This document shows positions 26,290 through 34,817 of a stretch of DNA of 64,000 nt, piece after piece. The stretch lies in contig JAJYCL010000001.1 of the NCBI GenBank assembly GCA_021778415.1, forward strand, positions 62,001-126,000, in the 5' to 3' direction. A program made the position numbers and the translations under genes. Numbering within the stretch: position 1 is the first letter of the stretch; every line of letters begins with the position of its first letter. The DNA comes from a bacterium (GTDB taxonomy: Bacteria > Vulcanimicrobiota > Vulcanimicrobiia > Vulcanimicrobiales > Vulcanimicrobiaceae). Under the pieces are notes generated by a model. That model did not search any database and had not been told where the DNA came from. It saw only the letters and a program-made list of their open reading frames with translations.

Positions 26290-27129
26290 ATGCTTCCGCT
26301 TGAAGACGACCCCGGGGACATTCTTCGCAAAGCCATGAACGGCAGGCGTTTTACTGCCGATCATCTTGCCCACGGCAGTGGAGTTCCAGCTCACCGAATC
26401 TCCGCGTGGATACGCGGAGAGCCATGCGATGCGACGCGCGAAGAGTGCGACGCCATCGCGCACATCCTCGATCTCAAACCGTCGGCATTTGCCGATGCCG
26501 TTGCTCGCCGTTGGTCTCCGCATTCGATCGTACACCCGCACATTGATACGCACGTTCAAGCTCCGCATCCGTCCAACGGTTATGTGTATTTTTTGGATTC
26601 GTGCAAACGAGCGATCTTAGTGGATCCCGCCGGCATCGCCGAACCGATTTTTCGCGTCTTAGCCGACAAGGCATATCATCTGCAATACATTCTTGTCACG
26701 CACAAACACGCCGATCACTGCGATGCCGTGGCGGAGATAGCGCACGCATTCCCCGACGCGCGCATCGTGATGCATCCGCTCGATGCCCACGCGCTCGGCC
26801 CACTCGAAGCATCGGTCTTACGCGTACGGGATGGCGATACGATTCCGGTAGGTGACGAGACCGTCATTCGCGCCTTGCATACGCCTGGGCACACGGATGG
26901 ATCCACGTCGTATCTGCTCCAGTCGACGCTCTTTTCCGGCGACACGCTCTTTGCCGGGTCCGTCGGCGGAGCCTATGGCGAGCTTTCCACCTATGATGAT
27001 ATCTTGCACAGTATCGAAGGTCGCCTCTTTACGCTTCCCGAGGAGACTATCGTTATGCCCGGGCACGGTCCGCCGACGACGATCGCGGAAGAGCGCATTC
27101 ATAATCCATTTTTCCCACACCATTTATGA
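26290..27129 (+). CDS. HTH domain fused to a metallo-beta-lactamase-fold hydrolase
   Basis: 279 residues. The first 70 look like an XRE-type helix-turn-helix (ADHLAHGSGVPAHRISAWIRG, then EECDAIAHILDLKPSAFADAV). From about 75 on is a glyoxalase-II-like metallo-beta-lactamase domain with the metal motif THKHADH (137-143), HTPGHTDGS, FSGDTLF and PGHG. It may sense a metabolite and hydrolyse a thioester or other substrate, but neither is known. The divergent trxB suggests redox or detoxification context. Its stop overlaps the next gene (ATGA). Confidence 0.82.
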   Translation: MLPLEDDPGDILRKAMNGRRFTADHLAHGSGVPAHRISAWIRGEPCDATREECDAIAHILDLKPSAFADAVARRWSPHSIVHPHIDTHVQAPHPSNGYVYFLDSCKRAILVDPAGIAEPIFRVLADKAYHLQYILVTHKHADHCDAVAEIAHAFPDARIVMHPLDAHALGPLEASVLRVRDGDTIPVGDETVIRALHTPGHTDGSTSYLLQSTLFSGDTLFAGSVGGAYGELSTYDDILHSIEGRLFTLPEETIVMPGHGPPTTIAEERIHNPFFPHHL

Positions 27130-27803
27130 GCCCATGGTGGTACCGCCAGCGCATCCTCGTGCTTTTTGCTCTTGCACTTATCGCTCAGATGATAGGGCTC
27201 TGGCTTTGGCACGCACTCGGCTATCGCGTGACGATCGGCCAGATCATCGTTCTACGTTTCGGTGAATGGGGAGCGCAATGTGCCATTCTCACCTCGCTGC
27301 TCCTTGGTAGCGCGGGTGTCGGATTACGCATTTGGGGATCGGGCTATCTTCACGCCGATACCGTCTGGTCGGCGGATGTCACGGCTCGTCACTTGATCAT
27401 TGCCGGCCCATTTCGCTGGATGCGCAATCCTCTCTACGTCGGCAATATACTGTTCTTCTGCGCCTTCCTGATTTTTGCCACACCGCCAGGTGCAATCGGA
27501 CTTCTCGTCGTCGTTATCGGCTTTAGTATTCTTCTCATCAAGCACGAGTATGCGCATTTGCGAACGATCTTCGGCGACGCCTACCTCACCTATACGCAGC
27601 GCGTTCCGGCTCTGTATCCAAGAGTTTTGCCGATTCCCGGCAACGGTGCACCGTTTAATCTCCTCACCGGGCTGCGGTCAGAGATCTTCATGTTTGGACT
27701 GTTCATCGGACTCATCGCGTATTTGAGCGGTTCGAGCTACGCACTCTGGATCTGGGGTATCGGCTTTCTCCTTGGCGCTTTTCTGCAACGGCGCGCACTC
27801 TAA
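27126..27803 (+). CDS. ICMT/PEMT-like membrane methyltransferase family protein (first of two)
   Basis: 225-residue multispanning membrane protein. The signature of the isoprenylcysteine carboxyl methyltransferase-like family is present: GPFRWMRNPLYVGNILF, preceded by WGSGYLHADTVW and followed by KHEYAHLRTIFGDAYLTYTQRVP. About five hydrophobic helices. Bacterial members methylate small or lipid substrates; the substrate here is unknown. Translationally coupled to the HTH-hydrolase gene and followed after two bases by a paralogue. Confidence 0.8.
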   Translation: MSPWWYRQRILVLFALALIAQMIGLWLWHALGYRVTIGQIIVLRFGEWGAQCAILTSLLLGSAGVGLRIWGSGYLHADTVWSADVTARHLIIAGPFRWMRNPLYVGNILFFCAFLIFATPPGAIGLLVVVIGFSILLIKHEYAHLRTIFGDAYLTYTQRVPALYPRVLPIPGNGAPFNLLTGLRSEIFMFGLFIGLIAYLSGSSYALWIWGIGFLLGAFLQRRAL

Positions 27804-27805
27804 CC

Positions 27806-28603
27806 ATGCAGTTCTGGTATCGTTATCGCATCGTTACCTTCACCGTTGCACTTTGGATCGGAGGAGCGATTGGCACCGCGATCAATGCGCGTTTTTTTGG
27901 AACCACGCTTCCCATCTACATGGATGTTGCCTGGAATTGGGGGGCTTTGGCCGCTCGCCTAACGATTTTCGGTGGTGCGTGCATTGCGCTTCTCGGTGCT
28001 CTCGTACGCCTTTGGGGCTCGTCATATCTTGGCGGAGCGTCGGTATGGAGCACTACGCCGCACACGCAGGCGTTCGTCACCGCTGGCCCATTTGCGTGGG
28101 TTCGCAACCCGCTTTATCTCGGCAATTTTCTCATTATTCTTGGTTTTTTCGCCAACGCCACACCGCTTGGGCTCCTCGGAAGCATCATCGGATTAGCCGT
28201 TGCGCAACACTATGCAGTCATCACCGAGGAACGCATGCTCCTCATCGCTCACGAGCACGATTTTCGCTCCTACGAGCAGTCCGTTGCACGATGGATACCG
28301 CGCATTCCGCAGCACGCGTCGAGCCCGATAACCCCGTCACTGCGCTTGGGTTTCCTCGCTGAAATCTACACGTTCGGCATTGTCCTTGCGCTGTTTCTCT
28401 GGGCGCTTGGACCTCCTTCGCACGGTAGGCTTCCACTTCTCGCTCTTCTGCTGGGGATCGTCGCGCAAATCGCCATCAATGTGCGGCGCCGAGCGATGGA
28501 GCCTACGATTCGTCCGCTCTTAGGTCCGGAGTTTATATCCGATGGCAACCATACGCCAGGCTATTGCCAAACCGAGCAATGCGAGGAAGCCAATCGCTCC
28601 TAA
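27806..28603 (+). CDS. ICMT/PEMT-like membrane methyltransferase family protein (second of two)
   Basis: 265 residues, paralogous to the previous protein: GPFAWVRNPLYLGNFL and EERMLLIAHEHDFRSYEQSVARWIP occupy equivalent places. The C-terminus extends beyond the paralogue, and its last 28 codons overlap the end of the ABC permease gene on the opposite strand by 84 bases. That tail (HTPGYCQTEQCEEANRS) looks unlike a membrane protein, so a recent loss of an earlier stop is possible. Function in methyl transfer is inferred from family only. Confidence 0.78.
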   Translation: MQFWYRYRIVTFTVALWIGGAIGTAINARFFGTTLPIYMDVAWNWGALAARLTIFGGACIALLGALVRLWGSSYLGGASVWSTTPHTQAFVTAGPFAWVRNPLYLGNFLIILGFFANATPLGLLGSIIGLAVAQHYAVITEERMLLIAHEHDFRSYEQSVARWIPRIPQHASSPITPSLRLGFLAEIYTFGIVLALFLWALGPPSHGRLPLLALLLGIVAQIAINVRRRAMEPTIRPLLGPEFISDGNHTPGYCQTEQCEEANRS

Positions 28604-29293
28604 CGACAGCCACAACGGTAAAAAACTCTCACCGGTATAACTGCGTCGGAACGCATCGATCGTATAGAACATCGGATTGAACAGTTCCAGCGTTCGCAAT
28701 GGTACTGGAAGCAACGTCGCCGGCGTAAACACTCCGCCGACGAATGTCAACGGTGTGATAACGAACGTCGTGAGAATGGCGATGTGATCGAATTTTTCGG
28801 CCATCAATCCAAAAATGATGCCAAGCGACGAAAACAGCAACGACACTTCAAAGATCGTGAAGATCGCCAATAGCCAATTCTGCGGTACCGCATGAACGGT
28901 AAGGACGCCGACGATCCCGATTAACACGGCAATCAAGAATGCACGCACGACGCTTCCAAAAATAAATCCGGCAACAAACTCGAAGGGAGAGATCGGCGCA
29001 ATGAGTACTTCTTGAATCGCATTCAAGAAGCGTCCTTGAAAAACCGACGATGAACACTCATCATATGTGGCGGCAATCACTTGGAGCATAATTAAACCGG
29101 GAATCAAAAATTCAGCATACGAGACGCCTTGAATTTTGGCGATCTTCCCGCCAAGTGAAAAACCGATCACCACAACATACAAAACGGTGGTAATAATCGG
29201 AGGCCAGATGACTTGATTGATCACCTTGAGGCTACGCACCATTTCGCGTTTTACCAGCGTCGTTAAACCGACGAAATTCATATCGGCGATCAT
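28520..29293 (-). CDS. ABC-2 type exporter permease
   Basis: 257-residue permease of the ABC-2 (DrrB/NodJ/YadH) type, with six hydrophobic helices. Family segments are VYVVVIGFSLG-like helix 1-2 (LYVVVIGFSLGGKI), FLIPGLIMLQVIAAT, ECSSSVFQGRF and LTFVGGVFTPATLLP. Its start overlaps the ATPase stop by 4 bases (ATGA). It is the last gene of the long minus-strand run and overlaps the convergent ICMT-like gene by 84 bases. Substrate unknown. Confidence 0.88.
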   Translation of the reverse strand: MIADMNFVGLTTLVKREMVRSLKVINQVIWPPIITTVLYVVVIGFSLGGKIAKIQGVSYAEFLIPGLIMLQVIAATYDECSSSVFQGRFLNAIQEVLIAPISPFEFVAGFIFGSVVRAFLIAVLIGIVGVLTVHAVPQNWLLAIFTIFEVSLLFSSLGIIFGLMAEKFDHIAILTTFVITPLTFVGGVFTPATLLPVPLRTLELFNPMFYTIDAFRRSYTGESFLPLWLSLGAIGFLALLGLAIAWRMVAIGYKLRT

Positions 29294-30207
29294 CGGCGCG
29301 TGAGCTCCAAAAAGACGTCTTGCAAGCTGCTTCGCTTAAACTCAAGTTCGGAGACGCGCAGACCTGCTCCATCCAAAGCCCCGAGGACACTCGTTATCTG
29401 CGAAGGGTTTATGCCTTCCAAGCAGATCGTCGCATCACCCGGCGTATGAAACGCTCCAAGTAATGCCGGATGATCGGGCAGCGCGCGTAGCGGTTCATCG
29501 ACAACGATCACGAGCGTCGCCTCTGCTTCGTGATTCAGCAACGATTTCGTTGGAGCGCTAGCGACGATTTTCCCCTCGCGGATGATCGCAATATTTTTGC
29601 ATAACGCCTCGGCCTCTTCCAAATAATGAGTCGTCAGAATAATCGTCGTTCCGGCTGCGTTGAGTTCGCGAACGAAATCCCATAGCTCGAGGCGCAGTTC
29701 AACGTCAACTCCAGCCGTCGGTTCGTCCAAGATGAGCAGCTTCGGCTCGTGGATGAGTGCTCGCGCTAATGTTAGCCGACGTTTCATTCCACCGGAAAGC
29801 TTCATATATTCGTCGTTAATTTTCGAGGTCAAACCGAATCGCTCGATCAACGCATCGGCGCGCGCTCGTACGGCTTTTGGCGGCAAACCAAAATACCCGG
29901 CCTGATAGATCAGGATATCGCGAAGCGAGAGATACCGATCGAAATTATATTCTTGCGGAGCAAGACCGACGAGCGCTCGCGCTGCCCGCCAATCGTGATC
30001 GACATCGTGCCCAAAAACACTGATTGAACCGGATGTCTTCTTGACGAGCGATACCACGGCATTAATCGTTGTCGTCTTACCCGCGCCATTCGGCCCGAGA
30101 AATCCAAAAAAATCTCCCGGTTCAACGCGCAACGTAACGTCATCGACGGCGACAAGGTCGCCGTAACGCTTTACGAGATGCGAAATTTCTAAAGCAGCAA
30201 TACTCAT
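29290..30207 (-). CDS. ABC-2 type exporter ATPase
   Basis: 305-residue ATP-binding subunit. Walker A GPNGAGKTTTI, Q-loop GLAPQEYNF, signature LSGGMKRRL, Walker B LLILDEPTAGVD and H-switch TTHYLEEAE are intact. A C-terminal DrrA-like extension of about 80 residues follows. It powers the permease encoded directly downstream. Related pairs export lipids, drugs or polysaccharides. Overlaps the phosphoesterase gene upstream by 4 bases. Confidence 0.92.
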   Translation of the reverse strand: MSIAALEISHLVKRYGDLVAVDDVTLRVEPGDFFGFLGPNGAGKTTTINAVVSLVKKTSGSISVFGHDVDHDWRAARALVGLAPQEYNFDRYLSLRDILIYQAGYFGLPPKAVRARADALIERFGLTSKINDEYMKLSGGMKRRLTLARALIHEPKLLILDEPTAGVDVELRLELWDFVRELNAAGTTIILTTHYLEEAEALCKNIAIIREGKIVASAPTKSLLNHEAEATLVIVVDEPLRALPDHPALLGAFHTPGDATICLEGINPSQITSVLGALDGAGLRVSELEFKRSSLQDVFLELTRR

Positions 30208-30929
30208 GGCACAATTCCCGCTATCTTTTTGTAGCGATGACGCCGAAAGGTTGCAATCAGATCGTCGGCCCCAGGTATTCCGCAGTCGATCAGCTGTTTT
30301 GCGACACGTTTGGTATCGAAGGGAACCCGGCGGTGCTTAACCTGCCATCCTCCGCTTCGTAACGTGAGAAGCGCGTAGGACGCCCGTGGATCCCCGTCTT
30401 TGGGGAGTCCGGCCGAGGCCACGTTGACGAGCATACGACCGCGCCACAGGCGCACATACGGCAAATGAACGTGGCCGAAGGCGATCACTTTCGCCTGCTC
30501 GTTGCCAAGCAAGCGTTCGAGCAGATCGTCGCTCGCATCCGGCCAGAGATGTTCGTCGTCGTTCGTCGGGTTGGCATGGACGACGAGCAGTTGGTTCTCC
30601 GCGTCCCCAAAGCGCAATTCGACGGGAAGTTCGCTGAGCCAACGAAGGCGCTTTTCGCCCAACGCGGCTCGCGTCCAGAGCATCTGCTCCTGTTCAAGGC
30701 CGACGAGTTCATCCTTGGCCTGGCAAAGATAGCGGTCGGTGTTCCCACGAACGCCAATCGCCTCAAGCTCGATTAAGCGGTCGACGACTTTTTTTGGACG
30801 CGGACCGTCCATACAGAGATCGCCGGCAACGACGATGGTGTCGGCGCCGCCCTGCACCTGCAGATCGGCTAAGCATGCGTCGAGCGCGACACTATTTCCG
30901 TGAATATCGGAGAGAATCGCTAAACGCAC
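30204..30929 (-). CDS. Calcineurin-like metallophosphoesterase (YfcE/MJ0936 type)
   Basis: 241-residue phosphodiesterase. Metal-binding motifs are in order: DIHGN, GDLCMDGP, RGNTD, VHANP and GHVH. This is the fold of small bacterial phosphodiesterases with broad in vitro activity, so the natural substrate is uncertain. It lies between the DDAH-like gene (7-base gap) and the ABC ATPase (ATGA overlap) in a tightly packed operon. Confidence 0.87.
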   Translation of the reverse strand: MRLAILSDIHGNSVALDACLADLQVQGGADTIVVAGDLCMDGPRPKKVVDRLIELEAIGVRGNTDRYLCQAKDELVGLEQEQMLWTRAALGEKRLRWLSELPVELRFGDAENQLLVVHANPTNDDEHLWPDASDDLLERLLGNEQAKVIAFGHVHLPYVRLWRGRMLVNVASAGLPKDGDPRASYALLTLRSGGWQVKHRRVPFDTKRVAKQLIDCGIPGADDLIATFRRHRYKKIAGIVP

Positions 30930-30936
30930 GTCGTTC

Positions 30937-31773
30937 CTAGGCGCGACGAAGGGCGAGGAGCATCCGCGACGGCGTTATGCCGACTTTTGCAAACTCATAG
31001 AGATCGAGAGATTCAACGCGAATGCCGGCTTTGCGTAACCGGCGCAGCGACGCGCCGAAGCGCATATCGGCAGCGACATGCATCGGCCCGAGCGTTAGCA
31101 CGCCGGCTCCCATCGATTCACCGGGATCGAGGACAAAAACGCGAAATCCGTGCATGAGCCCGTGATCAAAGGCATTGTCGGCAACGACAACCACGTCGTC
31201 GGCAACGGCAGCACAGACAGCGGAGAGAGACGGCACCCACGATGCCAGAGGAAGTTCGACGACTGCCAAGCCATGCGCTCTGGCGACTTGAGCAAACCCT
31301 TGCCGTCCGATGTCATTTCCGCGCCGGCCAACGCCGATAAAGGCCGTTTTCCCGGCGACAACCACATCCCCGCCGTCAAAGAGTCCTGGGGCCGCGATAT
31401 GCCCGGCGATGGGAACGTCGATGCGCGAAAACAGGGACTGCAATCGATCGGATTCTGCGCGGCGCGCCATCGCTGTCGGTCGCGTGAGCAACGCTCCATT
31501 TTCAAAGAGCACGGCCGCATCGGTGACGGCCGTTTCGTACGGATCATCGACATGCGAATCCATCACTTCCACGACGATGCCAAACGATTCCATCAATTTC
31601 ACAAACGTGGCGTGTTGTTCCAACGCCCGCTCGACGATTGCTCCCGGTTCACTGGGTAGCGGAGTCGCTCGCGCAATTGCCGCCGTCGGCCGTACGGTCA
31701 ACGCTCGGTGAAGCGTCCCACACGAACTTCCGAGGAGCCGCGGACCAAAGGAAATACTGCCTGAAGCGCTCAT
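30937..31773 (-). CDS. DDAH/amidinotransferase-fold protein lacking catalytic residues
   Basis: 278 residues aligning with dimethylarginine dimethylaminohydrolase over most of the length: LHRALTVRPTAAI at the start, LLTRPTAMARRAE, APGLFDGGDVVVAGKTAFIGVGRRGN (substrate-site EGGD-like motif). The region where DDAH has catalytic His (VLHLK) reads WVPSLSAV with no His. The C-terminal GGVSC-type catalytic Cys motif is replaced by KVGITPSRM. No Cys lies near the expected place. It is probably a non-hydrolytic relative or an enzyme with different chemistry. Coupled by ATGA overlap to the propeller protein gene. Confidence 0.7.
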   Translation of the reverse strand: MSASGSISFGPRLLGSSCGTLHRALTVRPTAAIARATPLPSEPGAIVERALEQHATFVKLMESFGIVVEVMDSHVDDPYETAVTDAAVLFENGALLTRPTAMARRAESDRLQSLFSRIDVPIAGHIAAPGLFDGGDVVVAGKTAFIGVGRRGNDIGRQGFAQVARAHGLAVVELPLASWVPSLSAVCAAVADDVVVVADNAFDHGLMHGFRVFVLDPGESMGAGVLTLGPMHVAADMRFGASLRRLRKAGIRVESLDLYEFAKVGITPSRMLLALRRA

Positions 31774-34109
31774 TGCGTCCTTTTCATTGAGGTTGGTGCT
31801 GCACTGGATTGCAGCGGTGTAAAAAGATCGGAGAGATCGCTGGCAAGCAAATCGTTGAGCGAAAGTGCAGGCAATCCCAAAGCTTCTTCTTCCGTTTTCA
31901 CGACGCTGGCGATGGAAACGTGAACATCGCTCACATACCCCGGCTTGGTCAGCGGAGAGACGGCCAAGAGAAATCCACGCTGCGGATGGATGGAATCACC
32001 CAGCCGCCCGGTCCCGCCCGGTACGATCAGAACAACCGTCGATCCCCATGTCGGCAATTTTTCGACCGCATCGACAATCGTTCCAACAGCCGAATCAAGG
32101 TGCGACATCGAGAGGGCATCGGCCGTGTTCGCCGTTTCATCCGGCAAGTTCACAAAGGCAAAATCCGGTGCAGCGGCAGTATTTGAAAGCGTCCCGTAAT
32201 CTCGGACAAACTCTTTTGCTAAGACCATATCGTTAGGGTGTCTTCCAACGACATAGGCAAGATCGGTGCGATCGCGCAACGATGCCAGCGCTGGAATATC
32301 CATCGTGTAACGCCCGGCATCCGTTAAGCCGGTGAGGTCCAAAAGACCGCCATAATTGCGAACAAGCAAACTCGCCTGCGAGGCCGTATCGAAAAGATAA
32401 CCTTGACGTGGATAATCGCCGGGATCATCGGTGCCGGAAAGCGGCGTGCCGGGAAGATTGATCAACGACGCATTGGCTAAGTACGGTGTTGCGATGCCCC
32501 CCAAGAGCATGGCACGATCGACGCGTCCGGATGACGACTCTTCGTAGAAGTTTCGCGAACTCGCGAAGCGCAAGGCCAACGAGTGAAACACCGGTGTGAG
32601 ATGCTCAGGCCATGTACGACGCGCCGCCGATCCAAAGATTGCATCGTACGTGGCTTGCCCGGCGACGATACAGATCACATGCGTAATCGCCTGCGAGCGA
32701 ACGCCCGTTCCAAGCTGCGGCAGTAATGGATTCGGCGCGGGGTGGGCTTCGTCTCGCGCGTAGCGCAGAGCCGAATAGGTTGCTCGCAACAACGTTGCAT
32801 GCTCGGGAGCAAATTCCGCGAGCGAAATTCGCTCCAACGTCGACCATCCAATGCCGTAGCCATCGGAATCCACAACGCTCAAAAATTTTCCGTCTTTACG
32901 GATCGCAAGTGCCGTTGGCGCTGCACCCGTTGGAATCAGCCCTAGGCGATGCAGATCACTCGGCTTGCTCGCATCGAGCACGGCAACGGCATTAAAGCCA
33001 CGCAATGCGACATACAAACGCTTGCCGTGCGGGCCGAGGGCCAGCGCGACCGGCTGTGTACCGTACGGAGAGCCGGGATAGAAACGCAAATCCAAGCCGC
33101 CGATTACATGCGGCGCAGGCAACGAATCGATGACGGCGACTCGATCGATATTCGCAAAGGCGACGAACGCGTATCGGCCGTCATGACTTCGCACGACTGC
33201 CGTTGGATGTGCGCCGCCGATAATGAAGCCTTGCGGCATGGGGTCCAAGGCAAGAGCTTGCGCGGAATCAAACGACTGCGGACTATTCTCGGGCAGAATA
33301 GCCAGCGACGATGAATGACCGACGACGAACGTCGGCGCCGCAAATGCCGGAAGCGCGACCGGCACGCCAAGGGAACGATAGGCGGCTAGGCCTTCATCTG
33401 CCACATACAAATTTGCGTGGGCAACGGAAATTCCAACCGGCTCAAAACCAACCGGCAAGGTGGCAACGACCCGACGGGTCGCAACATCCACGACATCGAC
33501 CGCGTCGCCATTCCGATCGCTCACATACAGCGTACTTTCATCATCGCTTGCCGCAATCGCCGATACATAGGCTCCGGAGAGGAGCGGAAAGCGCGGAGCA
33601 CTCGGTTTCGGTAAGGCGATGTTTCCCGCGGCCGCGATTTGTCCGTTCGCTGAAATCGTCGCCTGAAAGAGCGATCCGCTGGCGGCATCGCCAACGAAGG
33701 CCTGCGCGGAACCGTCGAGCCCTTTTAGCACAACGAGGCCACCGCTAAAGGCAGATTTCGGTTCGGCAAGGACGCCGCTGACGTGCATCGTGGCCAAATC
33801 GACGACCGTCATCGTTGAGCCCCCGGTCACGCCGTCGGGCCACGAGCCGCCGCCGGCGAAGGCGCGTTTTCCCGATGCGACAACGGCAAATCGACCGTTT
33901 GGCGTCAGCGCGACGGCAAAAGAGCCCGTGCCTACCTCGGTTGAGACACCGACCGGTGCAACGGTCCTCCCGTCGGGCAAAATCGCGGCAAAGCGATCGG
34001 CCACATGCGGGCTACCGGCTGGGCGATTCCCCGCTGGAGCGGAAAAGGACGGCGAAATGCCGAGCAGCGCGAGTGCGAACCCCGCCGCGCAAAGTCGAAT
34101 ACGAACCAC
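31770..34109 (-). CDS. Secreted YncE-like beta-propeller fused to a phosphoesterase-like domain with degraded active site
   Basis: 779 residues from GTG 34109 with a signal peptide (to about residue 24). Residues 40-430 are a beta-propeller with repeated patterns such as VVDLATMHVSGVL, LYVSDRNGDAVDVVDVATRRVVATLPVG and LYVALRGFNAVAVLDASKP. Residues 470-775 resemble the PF04185 phosphoesterase/acid phosphatase family (TPVFHSLALRF, NFYEESS, ALSMSHLDSAVGTIVDAVE, AVSPLTKPGYVSD). The family's ENRTYD metal/nucleophile motif reads GQATYD, and the DD/DHxDxHR region reads VPGGTGRLGDS. Metal ligands appear lost. Likely a periplasmic binding or scaffold protein. Confidence 0.75.
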   Translation of the reverse strand: MVRIRLCAAGFALALLGISPSFSAPAGNRPAGSPHVADRFAAILPDGRTVAPVGVSTEVGTGSFAVALTPNGRFAVVASGKRAFAGGGSWPDGVTGGSTMTVVDLATMHVSGVLAEPKSAFSGGLVVLKGLDGSAQAFVGDAASGSLFQATISANGQIAAAGNIALPKPSAPRFPLLSGAYVSAIAASDDESTLYVSDRNGDAVDVVDVATRRVVATLPVGFEPVGISVAHANLYVADEGLAAYRSLGVPVALPAFAAPTFVVGHSSSLAILPENSPQSFDSAQALALDPMPQGFIIGGAHPTAVVRSHDGRYAFVAFANIDRVAVIDSLPAPHVIGGLDLRFYPGSPYGTQPVALALGPHGKRLYVALRGFNAVAVLDASKPSDLHRLGLIPTGAAPTALAIRKDGKFLSVVDSDGYGIGWSTLERISLAEFAPEHATLLRATYSALRYARDEAHPAPNPLLPQLGTGVRSQAITHVICIVAGQATYDAIFGSAARRTWPEHLTPVFHSLALRFASSRNFYEESSSGRVDRAMLLGGIATPYLANASLINLPGTPLSGTDDPGDYPRQGYLFDTASQASLLVRNYGGLLDLTGLTDAGRYTMDIPALASLRDRTDLAYVVGRHPNDMVLAKEFVRDYGTLSNTAAAPDFAFVNLPDETANTADALSMSHLDSAVGTIVDAVEKLPTWGSTVVLIVPGGTGRLGDSIHPQRGFLLAVSPLTKPGYVSDVHVSIASVVKTEEEALGLPALSLNDLLASDLSDLFTPLQSSAAPTSMKRTQ

Positions 34110-34115
34110 GAGCCT

Positions 34116-34808
34116 CTACTTTTTGTCTAAACGGTAGCCAATGCCACGCACCGAAGCAATTTCGATGGGCGCGTTAATCTCGGCAAGTTTTTTGCGAATC
34201 GACGCGATGTGCACATCGACAACGCGAGTGGGAACGCCGGAATTATCATTCCATACCTGCTCAAGAATTTGAGCGCGGGTGAGCAGGCGCCCCTCAGCCT
34301 CACCCAGGTGCCACAACAAACGAAATTCCAATGCTGTTAGTTGCACAGGTTTTCCGGCGGCCATGAGCGTGTGTAAATCACGATTGAGCAACGCATCGCC
34401 AAAACGAAGCACGGACTCGGATTCTCTCGTCGAGACGGCCTTTTCCCGGCGCCGCAAAAATGAAGCGACGCGGGCGACAAGCTCATTTCCGGAAAATGGT
34501 TTGGTGATATAATCATCGGCACCAAGCCCAAGACCGAGCAAGATATCCTGTTCTCGCGAGTGCCCGCTCACCATCAGGATATAGGCGTTGTTCGTGTTGG
34601 AAATCGATGTACACACGTCCAAACCGGAAATATCCGGCAAGCCAACGTCGAGCAGGACGACGTCGGGCTTGTAGGCAGCAGCCTGTTCAAGTCCTTCGGC
34701 TCCCGTGCCGGTAACGCGCACTTCATACCCGGCCCGCTCTAGGACCGTCTTTTCTAACTGGGCAACATCGTCGTCATCTTCGATGACCAGAATACGGGCA
34801 ACAGACAT
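34116..34808 (-). CDS. OmpR-family response regulator
   Basis: 230 residues: a receiver domain (acidic pocket EDDDD, phosphoacceptor Asp54 in LLDVGLP, switch residues in MVSGHS and KPF) followed by a winged-helix DNA-binding domain (LTALEFRLLWHL, RVVDVHIASIRKKL, VRGIGYRL). No histidine kinase is next to it. It lies 6 bases before the propeller-phosphoesterase gene and 9 bases after the malic enzyme gene, so it may regulate its own operon. Confidence 0.93.
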   Translation of the reverse strand: MSVARILVIEDDDDVAQLEKTVLERAGYEVRVTGTGAEGLEQAAAYKPDVVLLDVGLPDISGLDVCTSISNTNNAYILMVSGHSREQDILLGLGLGADDYITKPFSGNELVARVASFLRRREKAVSTRESESVLRFGDALLNRDLHTLMAAGKPVQLTALEFRLLWHLGEAEGRLLTRAQILEQVWNDNSGVPTRVVDVHIASIRKKLAEINAPIEIASVRGIGYRLDKK

Positions 34809-34817
34809 ACGCTCTCC

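Noticed and set aside
27772-28362. Alternative-frame 196-codon plus-strand reading
   Set aside because: It is a His/Arg/Cys-rich shadow of the second ICMT-like gene.
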